In this document: positions 1 through 6,309 of the stretch, piece by piece
How the letters are laid out: each line of letters begins with the position of its first letter
Numbering within the stretch: the first letter of the stretch is position 1
Source: an uncultured Anaerosacchariphilus sp.
Lineage (GTDB): Bacteria > Bacillota > Clostridia > Lachnospirales > Lachnospiraceae
Direction: 5' to 3'
Assembly: GCA_934373375.1 (NCBI GenBank)
Contig: CAKROP010000086.1
Span: forward strand, 1 to 7,690
Length of the DNA: 7,690 bases
Position numbers and translations under genes: made by a program
The notes under the pieces: model-generated
Told to the model about the DNA's origin: nothing
What the model saw: the letters and a program-made list of their open reading frames with translations, nothing else
Databases searched by the model: none

Positions 1-836
1 GCCATACGGTTCCCATTGTGGGAGGAACCTATCGTATCACAGAAAAAATGCTGGAACAGTCAAAAAGTGAACAGTACGGAAATCATGCGACGGATCTGGG
101 TCTGCAGCTGGCAATGGAATTTTCAAAGCAGGGACCGCAGGCCTTTACGGTGGATCCTCCTGTGACCGATGAATTTGAACCCCTGGCAAGGTACAGCGGT
201 ATTCCGGAAATTCAGAGAAAAAGCAGTTTCCATGTATTGAATCAGCGTGCCGCCGGTCAGCAGTACGCGGAGGATGTGGGCGAGAAGTATGAAGAAATGA
301 ATCTGGTGGTGGTACATATGGGAGGCGGAATCAGTGTGGCGGCACATAAAAAGGGAAAGCTTGTGGATGCCAATAACGCGTTGACCGGAGACGGCCCCTT
401 TTCCACCAACCGCTGCGGAGACGTGCCGGTGGGTGATCTGATTAAGCTTTGCTATTCCGGACGTTTCACAGAAGCGGAAATGATGAAATACATCAACGGC
501 GGTTCGGGACTGGTGGCCTATGTGGGCGACAGCGATGTGAAAAAAGTGTCCGAGAGGGCGGAAGCGGGCGAACAGAACTGCGAGGAAGCGCTGGAGGCCA
601 TGTGCTATCAGATTGCAAAAGCAGTGGGAGCCTATGCAGCTGTGCTGGAAGGACACGTGCGGGCCATCGTTCTGACGGGAGGAATCGCCCACTCGGAAAA
701 AATCGTAAACGCGATCCGGAAAAGAGTCGGTTTTATCGCGCCTGTGGCGGTTTATCCTGGTGAATATGAGATGCAGTCCCTTGCGCTGAATACGCTGGCA
801 GTGTTACAGGGAGAAAAGGCCGCGAAAGAATTGTAA
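1..836 (+). CDS. buk: Butyrate kinase, 5' end cut off by the window
   Basis: This cytoplasmic enzyme of the acetate/butyrate kinase (ASKHA) superfamily converts butyryl phosphate and ADP to butyrate and ATP, the last step of the Ptb-Buk butyrate route. The reading frame enters from outside; the first whole codon is at 3 and 277 residues are visible. Compared with the usual length of about 355, roughly 75-80 N-terminal residues are missing, including the first phosphate-binding loop. Family landmarks that remain are PIVGGTYRITEKML near the left edge, RKSSFHVLNQRA, the glycine-rich VVHMGGGISVAAH segment, GDGPFSTNRCGDVPVGDL, and the C-terminal ADENOSINE-site stretch AIVLTGGIAHSEK followed by RVGFIAPV. 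These fit butyrate kinase rather than acetate kinase. The stop codon TAA at 834-836 runs into the ribosome binding site of ptb, so the two genes are surely cotranscribed. Branched-chain acyl phosphates are possible alternative substrates. Confidence 0.95.
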   Translation, partial: HTVPIVGGTYRITEKMLEQSKSEQYGNHATDLGLQLAMEFSKQGPQAFTVDPPVTDEFEPLARYSGIPEIQRKSSFHVLNQRAAGQQYAEDVGEKYEEMNLVVVHMGGGISVAAHKKGKLVDANNALTGDGPFSTNRCGDVPVGDLIKLCYSGRFTEAEMMKYINGGSGLVAYVGDSDVKKVSERAEAGEQNCEEALEAMCYQIAKAVGAYAAVLEGHVRAIVLTGGIAHSEKIVNAIRKRVGFIAPVAVYPGEYEMQSLALNTLAVLQGEKAAKEL

Positions 837-846
837 AGGAGTCCGT

Positions 847-1758
847 ATGATTTTATCATTTTCACAAATGGAAGAGGCTGTTTTAAGCCGAAAGAAGAAA
901 AAGGTGATAGCGCTTGCGGGATCCCAGGATCCGGATGCGCTCCAGGCGGTGGTTCATGCGAAGCGAAAAGGAATCGCGGATATCATTCTGATTGGCCATG
1001 GGGAAGAAACCAGGGAGCTGATGCGGAAACTTCAGGAGCCGGAGGAAGGATACCGGTTTGTGGAGTGTGAAGGCGAGAGCGCCTGCGCCCATATGGCATG
1101 CGAGTTGGTGAAGAACGGGGAAGCGGATATTCCCATGAAGGGACTGATGCAGACGGCCAGCTTTATGCGGGCAATTCTGGATAAGGAGCGTTACGGCTTT
1201 ATACCGGACGGCGGACTTTTAAGCCAGGCCACGCTGCTGGAATTTGAAAGCCGTTTCCTGATCATTACAGACTGCGCAGTGAACATTGCGCCGGATTATG
1301 GGGAGAAGATGAAGATTCTGAAGAACGCGGTGGGACTTTCCCGGACTTTGGGAGTCGAAATCCCAAAGGCGGCAGTGGTCTGCCCCATCGAAGGGGTGAA
1401 TCCGAAGATGCAGTCCACGGTGGACGCAGCCATGCTGTCAAAGGCGGCGGAAAGAGGACAGATAAAGAACTGCATCGTGGATGGCCCACTGGCCATGGAC
1501 AACGCCCTCTCCGAAGAGGCCGCAAGACACAAGGGAATCGTAAGTAAGGTGGCGGGAAAGGCAGATATCCTTCTGGTCCCGGATCTTTGCTCCGGTAATA
1601 TTCTTACAAAGGCGCTGGTGCATTTCGCAAAGGGAATTCCCTCCGCAGGGCTCCTGATCGGAACCCGGGTACCGGTGGTGATGACAAGCAGAACCGATAC
1701 GCCGGATAATAAGTATCATGCGATACTGACCTCGATTTATCAGGTGAGGGAGGGCTGA
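847..1758 (+). CDS. ptb: Phosphate butyryltransferase
   Basis: This cytoplasmic enzyme swaps CoA for phosphate on butyryl-CoA, giving the butyryl phosphate that Buk uses to make ATP. The protein has 303 residues, the normal length for Ptb and shorter than most Pta proteins. Segments typical of the PTA_PTB fold are MKGLMQTASFMRAIL (97-111), TDCAVNIAPD (141-150), VDGPLAMDNAL (211-221), VPDLCSGNILTKAL (244-257) and VVMTSRTDTPDNK (277-289). The ATG at 847 is supported by AAAGGAG at 835-841, five bases upstream, which overlaps the buk stop; this suggests translational coupling. The order here is buk then ptb, whereas the well-known Clostridium acetobutylicum operon is ptb then buk. Transcription should end at the hairpin at 1822-1861. 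A broader acyl range than butyryl cannot be excluded. Confidence 0.95.
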   Translation: MILSFSQMEEAVLSRKKKKVIALAGSQDPDALQAVVHAKRKGIADIILIGHGEETRELMRKLQEPEEGYRFVECEGESACAHMACELVKNGEADIPMKGLMQTASFMRAILDKERYGFIPDGGLLSQATLLEFESRFLIITDCAVNIAPDYGEKMKILKNAVGLSRTLGVEIPKAAVVCPIEGVNPKMQSTVDAAMLSKAAERGQIKNCIVDGPLAMDNALSEEAARHKGIVSKVAGKADILLVPDLCSGNILTKALVHFAKGIPSAGLLIGTRVPVVMTSRTDTPDNKYHAILTSIYQVREG

Positions 1759-1770
1759 GAAAGTATCCGG

Positions 1771-1829
1771 ATAAGAAAAAATTGAATAAGAAAGATTTGA
1801 ATAAGAAAATCTAAATAAGAAAAAAGAAA
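1771..1829. repeat. Four short tandem repeats of about 15 bp (ATAAGAAA core)
   Basis: The core ATAAGAAA occurs at 1771, 1786, 1801 and 1815, so the period is 15, 15 and 14 bases. The first two units differ at two of 15 positions; the later ones are more degenerate. The last copy merges into the left arm of the terminator hairpin. The stretch is AT-rich and holds no plausible gene. It lies between the stop of ptb and the convergent DAHP synthase gene. The likely cause is slippage duplication, possibly without a function. Confidence 0.7.
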
Positions 1830-1861
1830 GGGCTATGGTGAAAATCATAACCCTTTCTTTT
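1822..1861. terminator. Bidirectional Rho-independent terminator between convergent genes
   Basis: AAAAGAAAGGG (1822-1832) pairs perfectly with CCCTTTCTTTT (1851-1861); after one mismatch, TATG (1834-1837) pairs with CATA (1846-1849) around an eight-base loop. Read on the - strand, the stem is followed by a long T-rich run ending in TTTTTTCTTATTT, a strong terminator for the DAHP synthase gene. Read on the + strand, the T tract lies mostly inside the 3' arm, so termination of buk-ptb may be somewhat weaker. Its position between two converging stops fits this role. Confidence 0.9.
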
Positions 1862-1873
1862 ACATTCAAATGG

Positions 1874-2902
1874 TTAGCAGCGCTCCGCGATCTCATACAG
1901 CAGCCGCTCGGAATCTTCCCAGCCCAGGCAGGCGTCGGTAATGGACTTGCCATAGACATGGTCGTGAATGCCCTGATTGCCTTCCTCGATATAGCTCTCG
2001 ATCATCACGCCCTTGACCAGCTTGCGGATGTCGTCGGCGCAGGAACGGCTGTGCAACACCTCTTTGACGATACGGATCTGCTCCCTGAACTGCTTGTTGG
2101 AATTGTTGTGGTTCGCGTCTACAATGCAGGCCGGGTTCTTCAGATCCCGCTGTGCGTAGAGGTTGCACAGGTTCCGCAGATTCTCATAGTGATAGTTGGG
2201 CAGGGACACACTGCGCTCATTAACAGCGCCGCGAAGGACTACGTGTGCCAGGTCATTTCCGTTGGTCTGGACGTCCCAGCCATGGTAAATGAAGGAGTGG
2301 CCGTTCTGTGCCGCGTGAACGGAGTTCAGCATAACGGAAAAGTCGCCGCTGGTGGGGTTCTTCATGCCCACGGGAATGTCGATGCCGCTGGATACCAGAC
2401 GGTGCTGCTGGTTTTCCACGGAGCGGGCTCCGATGGCGATGTAGGACAGGAAATCCTGTACATAGGGCAGATTTTCCGGGTACAGCATCTCATCAGCTGC
2501 GGTCATGCCGGTCTCCTCGATGGCGCGGATGTGCATGTGACGCAGGGCGACGATGCCTGCCAGCGGGTCCGGCTTCTTCTCCGGGTCCGGCTGATGCATG
2601 ATGCCCTTGTAACCGTCGCCGGTGGTACGGGGCTTGTTCGTGTAGATACGGGGGATAATCAGGACCTTGTCCTTGATCTTCTCCTGTACCGGAACCAGAC
2701 GGCGCACATAGTCGCAGACAGCCTCTTCATTATCTGCGGAACAGGGTCCGATGATGGCGATAAAGCGGTCAGATTCGCCGGTGAAAATTTTACGGATTTC
2801 TTCGTCTCTTTCTTTTTTTATCTGTGCCACATGGTCGGGAACCGGATACATTTCACGGATTTCCTGGGGGGTGGGCAGCTTTTGCTTGAAATCGAATGCC
2901 AT
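1874..2902 (-). CDS. aroF: 3-deoxy-7-phosphoheptulonate (DAHP) synthase, class I (AroFGH type)
   Basis: The enzyme condenses phosphoenolpyruvate and erythrose 4-phosphate to DAHP, the first committed step to chorismate and the aromatic amino acids. The 342 residues match the usual length of AroF/G/H proteins. Key segments are IGPCSADN (51-58), KPRTTGDGYKG (90-100), AIGARSVENQQHR (156-168), PVGMKNPTSGDF (177-188), DANHNNSNKQ (262-271), GVMIESYIEEGNQ (298-310) and SITDACLGWE (320-329). By comparison with E. coli AroG, the metal ligands are Cys54, His265, Glu302 and Asp323. No chorismate mutase or ACT domain is fused. Start at 2902 is supported by GAGGAG (2917-2912 on the - strand) nine bases upstream. 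The gene ends at the shared terminator. Which aromatic amino acid, if any, inhibits it cannot be told from the sequence. The gene symbol is by family, as aroF, aroG and aroH cannot be separated here. Confidence 0.94.
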   Translation of the reverse strand: MAFDFKQKLPTPQEIREMYPVPDHVAQIKKERDEEIRKIFTGESDRFIAIIGPCSADNEEAVCDYVRRLVPVQEKIKDKVLIIPRIYTNKPRTTGDGYKGIMHQPDPEKKPDPLAGIVALRHMHIRAIEETGMTAADEMLYPENLPYVQDFLSYIAIGARSVENQQHRLVSSGIDIPVGMKNPTSGDFSVMLNSVHAAQNGHSFIYHGWDVQTNGNDLAHVVLRGAVNERSVSLPNYHYENLRNLCNLYAQRDLKNPACIVDANHNNSNKQFREQIRIVKEVLHSRSCADDIRKLVKGVMIESYIEEGNQGIHDHVYGKSITDACLGWEDSERLLYEIAERC

Positions 2903-2940
2903 TTTTCATAACTCCTCGTTTGTGTATATTGATGACGGAC

Positions 2941-3105
2941 GTTCGGAGCGCAGGCCGCAGACCCGCTCGCCAGGGCGAGCTATCCGCTGCATTCGCAGCT
3001 CCTGTCTGTGGCTGTATGGGCGTTCCGCCCATATCGTCCTGAAAACACAGCCATGGTCAAATGAATTTGCCCATGTCTGTCTTTTCAGGCCGCTGCGCGC
3101 CGAAC
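2941..3105 (-). other. Highly structured leader RNA or palindromic element upstream of the DAHP synthase gene
   Basis: Read on the - strand, this stretch can fold into nested helices. P1 closes it: 3105-3093 pairs with 2953-2941 (12 pairs, one C-U mismatch). P2 is a 21-pair hairpin from 3089 to 3038 with single G-G, A-G and G-A mismatches and a TTCA loop. P3 is TATGGGCG/CGCCCATA with a GAA loop (3033-3015). P4 pairs 3012-3004 with 2962-2954 (one A-C mismatch) and encloses P5 (2999-2995/2990-2986, loop GAAT) and P6 (2980-2975/2970-2965, loop CCTG). The fold fills most of the 251-base gap between the flippase stop and the DAHP synthase start. No T run follows any helix, so it is not a standard attenuator, and no T-box motif is present. 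I do not recognise the family. It may be a cis-regulatory leader, a small RNA, or a mobile palindromic repeat. Confidence 0.6.
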
Positions 3106-3112
3106 TGTTTCT

Positions 3113-3141
3113 ATCATAATACAAGAAGACGCAAAAGTCAC
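3113..3141 (-). promoter_or_regulatory. Probable sigma-A promoter for the structured leader and DAHP synthase gene
   Basis: On the - strand, GTGACT (3141-3136) keeps TGAC of the TTGACA -35 box, and TATGAT (3118-3113) matches five of six -10 positions, with a 17-base spacer. Transcription would start near 3106, right at the first base of the closing helix of the structured element. No terminator is visible between the flippase stop at 3154 and this promoter, so some read-through from upstream is possible. Confidence 0.55.
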
Positions 3142-3153
3142 GCAGATTTTACA

Positions 3154-4482
3154 TTAATTATGTAGGAATTCCTGTAAAGAAGCCAGATTCATCCCGCATA
3201 CGACCAGCTGTCCTGCCAGCAGTCCCCACAAATATCCCTCAATTCCGAAGCGCGGCACAAAGCACAGTACGAAAAAGATGCGAATCAGAATACCCGTCAG
3301 ATTATTGAAAAAGCCGGTTCCGGTGCGGCCAAGGCCGTTTAAGATACTGTGCAAGGTATGGTTCAGATACAGAAACGGACAGATCCAGGCCAGGGTAAGG
3401 ATAAAATCTCCGGCCAGGGTGCTTCGGAAGAAAAAGTTCCCGAGAAAGCGTCCGAAGAGCAGAAAGAGGACGGTAAAACTGATTCCCAGCGGCAGGCAGA
3501 AGGACACGGTTTTCCGGACCGTGCGGGAAAGGCTTGCGTCGTCCCCGGCGGCCTGGGATTCGGATACGGAGGGCAGCAGCATGACTGACAGAGCGCCTGT
3601 CAGCACGCTTGGAAACAGGATAAAGGACAGAGCCATGCCGGACAGGGTTCCATAGACGCTGAGCGCCTGCTTCGTGGACAGGCCGTATTGCCGGAGACAA
3701 AGGGGCAGCAGAATGGATTCGGCGCTGGCCAGCAGATTCATGCAGAGTCGGTTGCCGGTGACCGGAAGCGCCATGGCCAGCATCTGCCGTGTCAGGGAAA
3801 AAAGGGAGGGCGCGCCGGGGCTGCCCGCAGATTTTCCGGGAGGGGCAGATTGCCCGGAGACGCAGAAGACACAGAACAGCATGGACGCGAACTCCCCGAT
3901 GACCAGCCCGACGACAGCGGTTAGCGGAGACAAACCTGCGCCCTGTTCACAGGCCACCCGGTAAATGAGAAAGACAGCCCCCACGCGGGACAGCTGCTCG
4001 AAAAGCTGGGCAGCCGCCGGAACCGCGGGCTTCTTTAACCCGTAATAATAGCCGCAAATGCAGGAATGGCAGGCACCGAAGGGAATGGTGAACGCCATAA
4101 TGCGCAGAAGCTTTCCGGTGCGCGTTTCCCGGAGAAGGTGTTGTGCCAGAAAAGCAGCATTTTCATACAGGAGGAAAGCGGTGGGGATGGCAAGCCCCAG
4201 AGCCAGGAGAAGCCCCACGCGCAGAACCTGTCTTGCGCTCTGCGGACGTCCGGTTCCGTTTTCCCGGGAGACGAAGCGGGAAACGGCGATCTCGGCCCCG
4301 GAGGTGGTCAGCGCATAACAGACCCCGTAAATGGGAAAAATCATCTGGTAGATGCCGATGCCCTCGGCACCGATGGCGCGGCTTAAGAATATTTTATAGA
4401 AAAAGCCAATGAGGCGGGTCATAAGGCCTGCCGCAGTCAGAAGCAGCGTGCCGCCGACCAGCGGATGAAGCTGTTTTTTCAT
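3154..4482 (-). CDS. SpoVB/MurJ-like polysaccharide (oligosaccharide) flippase, multi-pass membrane protein
   Basis: A hydrophobic membrane protein of 442 residues with about a dozen likely transmembrane segments. It belongs to the MATE-like superfamily that contains SpoVB, Wzx and MurJ; these proteins move lipid-linked sugar intermediates across the cytoplasmic membrane. The N-terminal stretch with RLIGFFYKIFLSRAIGAEGI (23-42), followed by GIYQMIFPIYGV, is typical of SpoVB-type proteins. Later segments LPSVSESQAAGD and LNGLGRTGTGFFNNLTGILI fit the second half of the family. It is shorter than Bacillus subtilis SpoVB (a little over 500 residues), so one or two C-terminal helices may be absent. 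Start at 4482 follows a modest AGGGA (4492-4488). No sugar-synthesis genes are nearby, so the substrate and any role in sporulation or wall synthesis stay open. It is divergent from the isc operon. Confidence 0.85.
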   Translation of the reverse strand: MKKQLHPLVGGTLLLTAAGLMTRLIGFFYKIFLSRAIGAEGIGIYQMIFPIYGVCYALTTSGAEIAVSRFVSRENGTGRPQSARQVLRVGLLLALGLAIPTAFLLYENAAFLAQHLLRETRTGKLLRIMAFTIPFGACHSCICGYYYGLKKPAVPAAAQLFEQLSRVGAVFLIYRVACEQGAGLSPLTAVVGLVIGEFASMLFCVFCVSGQSAPPGKSAGSPGAPSLFSLTRQMLAMALPVTGNRLCMNLLASAESILLPLCLRQYGLSTKQALSVYGTLSGMALSFILFPSVLTGALSVMLLPSVSESQAAGDDASLSRTVRKTVSFCLPLGISFTVLFLLFGRFLGNFFFRSTLAGDFILTLAWICPFLYLNHTLHSILNGLGRTGTGFFNNLTGILIRIFFVLCFVPRFGIEGYLWGLLAGQLVVCGMNLASLQEFLHN

Positions 4483-4501
4483 AGATTTCCCTAAATCAAA
4501 A

Positions 4502-4507
4502 ATTATA
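4502..4507 (-). promoter_or_regulatory. Possible -10 box for the flippase gene
   Basis: A perfect TATAAT lies on the - strand, 19 bases before the flippase ATG at 4482, at a workable distance for a short leader. No convincing -35 box sits 16-18 bases upstream, and the surrounding DNA is AT-rich, so this could be chance. It lies about 24 bases from the -35 box of the divergent isc promoter. Confidence 0.3.
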
Positions 4508-4530
4508 AGTAATATATGGCAAAAACCTGC

Positions 4531-4559
4531 TTGACAGAACCTTACCTGAGTGTTATTAT
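4531..4559 (+). promoter_or_regulatory. Strong sigma-A promoter of the isc operon
   Basis: A perfect -35 box TTGACA (4531-4536) is followed after exactly 17 bases by TATTAT (4554-4559), which matches five of six -10 positions. Transcription would start near 4566, leaving a leader of about 54 bases before iscR. The IscR-like operator lies over the start site, consistent with a strong promoter held in check by its own first gene product. Confidence 0.8.
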
Positions 4560-4569
4560 CAATACGAAA

Positions 4570-4588
4570 TCCGACAAAAGTACTCGGA
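4570..4588 (+). promoter_or_regulatory. Probable IscR operator (type 1-like palindrome)
   Basis: TCCGA (4570-4574) and TCGGA (4584-4588) form an inverted repeat around nine bases. The 17-base core CCGACAAAAGTACTCGG (4571-4587) agrees at 14 positions with the remembered core of the IscR type 1 consensus (YYGACTRAAWYAGTCRR). It sits just downstream of the predicted transcription start of the iscR operon, where bound protein would block RNA polymerase. In the known systems the type 1 site is bound by cluster-loaded IscR, so autorepression is the inferred role. Confidence 0.65.
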
Positions 4589-4619
4589 ATTCAATAACCT
4601 TTGAGTGCGAGGTGACAAT

Positions 4620-5081
4620 ATGAAATTGTCTACAAAGGGAAGATATGGACTTCGCGCGTTGATTGATTTGGCCCTGTACAGCGAAAATGAGACGGTTTCC
4701 ATCGCCAGTATTTCCGCCAGACAGAATATATCGGAAAGCTATCTGGAGCAGCTGATCGCGAAGCTCCGCAAGGCCGGACTGGTAACCAGCGTCCGGGGAG
4801 CGGGCGGCGGCTACAAGCTGGCGCTTCCGGCGTCCGAGATTTCCGTGGGAGATATCCTGCGGGCCCTGGAGGGAAGCCTGGACGCGGTGAACTGCCCGGG
4901 ACTGGAGGAGGAAAGCAGCTGCGGCGGTTCTGAATTCTGCGTGACCAAGTATGTCTGGCAGAAGATTAACGACAGCATTAACCGAACCGTAGATGAGATT
5001 AAGCTGGATCAGCTGGTCGAAGAAAGCAGGAGCATGAAGGATGAAGCCGGGACCAAGGAAAATACGTCCTGTTGCATCTAA
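4620..5081 (+). CDS. iscR: IscR-type Rrf2 family regulator with [2Fe-2S] cysteines
   Basis: A DNA-binding regulator that reads iron-sulfur cluster supply and controls cluster-assembly genes. The 153-residue protein opens with MKLSTKGRYGLRALIDLAL, the classical Rrf2 start, followed by a winged helix-turn-helix (ISESYLEQLIAKLRKAGLV, then the glycine-rich wing RGAGGGYKL around 59-67). Three cysteines, Cys92, Cys101 and Cys107, stand where E. coli IscR has its cluster ligands Cys92, Cys98 and Cys104, so it probably binds a cluster and is not CymR. The position matching E. coli ligand His107 is Lys110. The protein ends with an extra Cys151-Cys152 pair. ATG at 4620 is chosen because GAGGTGA (4609-4615) precedes it and the family starts there; an in-frame GTG at 4605 would swallow this site. 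iscS follows after 19 bases. Confidence 0.93.
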   Translation: MKLSTKGRYGLRALIDLALYSENETVSIASISARQNISESYLEQLIAKLRKAGLVTSVRGAGGGYKLALPASEISVGDILRALEGSLDAVNCPGLEEESSCGGSEFCVTKYVWQKINDSINRTVDEIKLDQLVEESRSMKDEAGTKENTSCCI

Positions 5082-5100
5082 AAAAGAAGGAGATATCACC

Positions 5101-6282
5101 ATGAAGAAGTTAATTTATCTGGATAACGCGGCGACCACAAAGACAGCGCCGGAAGTTGTAGAGGCCATGCTGCCCTATTTCACAGAGCATTACGGCAACC
5201 CCTCTACCGTATACAGCCTTGGCGGCGAGAGCAAAAAGGCCATCACAGAAGCAAGAGAGACCATCGCGAATGCGCTGGGCGCGCAGACTGAGGAGATTTA
5301 TTTCACTGCAGGCGGAAGCGAGTCCGACAACTGGGCGCTGAAAGCGACTGCAGAGGCATATAAGAGCAAAGGAAAACACATTATTACCACAAAGATCGAG
5401 CATCATGCGATCCTGCACACCTGTGAGTGGCTGGAGAAGCACGGCTATGAGATTACTTATCTGCCCGTAGATGAAAATGGCGTCGTGAAGATTGACGAGC
5501 TGAAGAAAGCCATCCGTCCGGAGACCATCCTGATTTCCGTGATGTTTGCAAATAACGAGATCGGAACCATTCAGCCCATCAAAGAGATTGGCGAGATTGC
5601 CCATGAGCACGGCATTCTGTTCCACACAGACGCCGTACAGGCCTTCGGTCAGGTGCCGATCAATGTAGACGAGTACCATATCGACATGCTCAGCGCCAGC
5701 GGCCACAAGCTGAACGGCCCCAAGGGCATCGGCTTCCTGTACATCCGTAAGGGCGTTAAGATTCGTTCCTTTGTTCACGGCGGAGCTCAGGAGCGTAAGC
5801 GCCGCGCAGGTACGGAGAACGTGCCGGGTATCGTAGGACTGGGCAAGGCGGTTGAGCGCGCCATGGCGACCATGAAGGAGCGTACAGACAAAGAGATTGA
5901 GCTTCGTGATTACCTGATTGATCGCGTCCTGAAGGAGATTCCCTACACCAGACTGAATGGACACCGGACCACCCGTCTTCCGAACAACGCGAACTTTAGT
6001 TTTCAGTTCATAGAGGGTGAGTCCCTGCTTATCATGCTCGACATGGAAGGCATCTGCGGTTCCTCAGGTTCCGCCTGCACCTCCGGTTCCCTGGATCCGT
6101 CCCATGTACTGATGGCCATCGGCCTGCCCCACGAGATTGCCCATGGTTCCTTGAGACTGACTCTGAACGAGGAGATTACGAAAGAGGATTTGGACTTCGT
6201 AGTGGAGAATCTGAAGAGAATCATCGACCGGTTACGTAGCATGTCACCGCTCTATGAGGACTTCGTTAAGAAAAATAAATAA
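5101..6282 (+). CDS. iscS: Cysteine desulfurase, IscS/NifS type
   Basis: A PLP-dependent homodimeric enzyme that turns cysteine into alanine and carries the sulfur as a persulfide to IscU and to thiolation enzymes such as MnmA. The 393 residues fit NifS/IscS. Visible catalytic parts are YLDNAATT (6-13), His101 in IEHHAIL (stacks on PLP), Asp177 and Gln180 in HTDAVQAFG, the PLP lysine Lys203 in SASGHKLNGPKG, RRAGTEN (234-240), and the mobile-loop cysteine Cys326 in SSGSACTSGSLDPSH. The long cysteine loop places it in group I (IscS/NifS), not SufS. ATG at 5101 is supported by AAGGAG (5087-5092) eight bases upstream; an upstream in-frame ATG at 5041 lies inside iscR and is unlikely. Frequent CGT arginine codons suggest high expression. 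In Clostridia the same protein is often labelled nifS. Confidence 0.96.
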   Translation: MKKLIYLDNAATTKTAPEVVEAMLPYFTEHYGNPSTVYSLGGESKKAITEARETIANALGAQTEEIYFTAGGSESDNWALKATAEAYKSKGKHIITTKIEHHAILHTCEWLEKHGYEITYLPVDENGVVKIDELKKAIRPETILISVMFANNEIGTIQPIKEIGEIAHEHGILFHTDAVQAFGQVPINVDEYHIDMLSASGHKLNGPKGIGFLYIRKGVKIRSFVHGGAQERKRRAGTENVPGIVGLGKAVERAMATMKERTDKEIELRDYLIDRVLKEIPYTRLNGHRTTRLPNNANFSFQFIEGESLLIMLDMEGICGSSGSACTSGSLDPSHVLMAIGLPHEIAHGSLRLTLNEEITKEDLDFVVENLKRIIDRLRSMSPLYEDFVKKNK

Positions 6283-6309
6283 TTTATAGAAATAGAGGAG
6301 AAATCGATT

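Noticed and set aside
1..1758. Acetate kinase / phosphotransacetylase
   Set aside because: Segment order, motifs and the length of the second protein (303 residues) fit Buk and Ptb better.
1771..1829. CRISPR-like array
   Set aside because: The units are about 15 bases with no spacers and there are no cas genes; these are simple tandem repeats.
1835..2911. A long open frame on the + strand (358 codons) opposite the DAHP synthase gene
   Set aside because: It is the mirror of a gene with all catalytic residues on the other strand, has no family resemblance, and begins inside the terminator hairpin.
2906..3124. A 72-codon open frame on the - strand that ends four bases before the DAHP synthase start and could look like a leader peptide
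   Set aside because: It would start with TTG overlapping the promoter's -10 region, has no ribosome binding site, and its sequence is dictated by the paired helices.
2903..3153. T-box or classical attenuator control of the DAHP synthase gene
   Set aside because: I found no T-box antiterminator motif, no leader peptide rich in aromatic codons with a start site, and no hairpin followed by a T run.
5110..5964. A 284-codon open frame on the - strand opposite iscS
   Set aside because: The + strand encodes a complete IscS with PLP lysine and catalytic cysteine; the mirror frame shows no recognisable domain.
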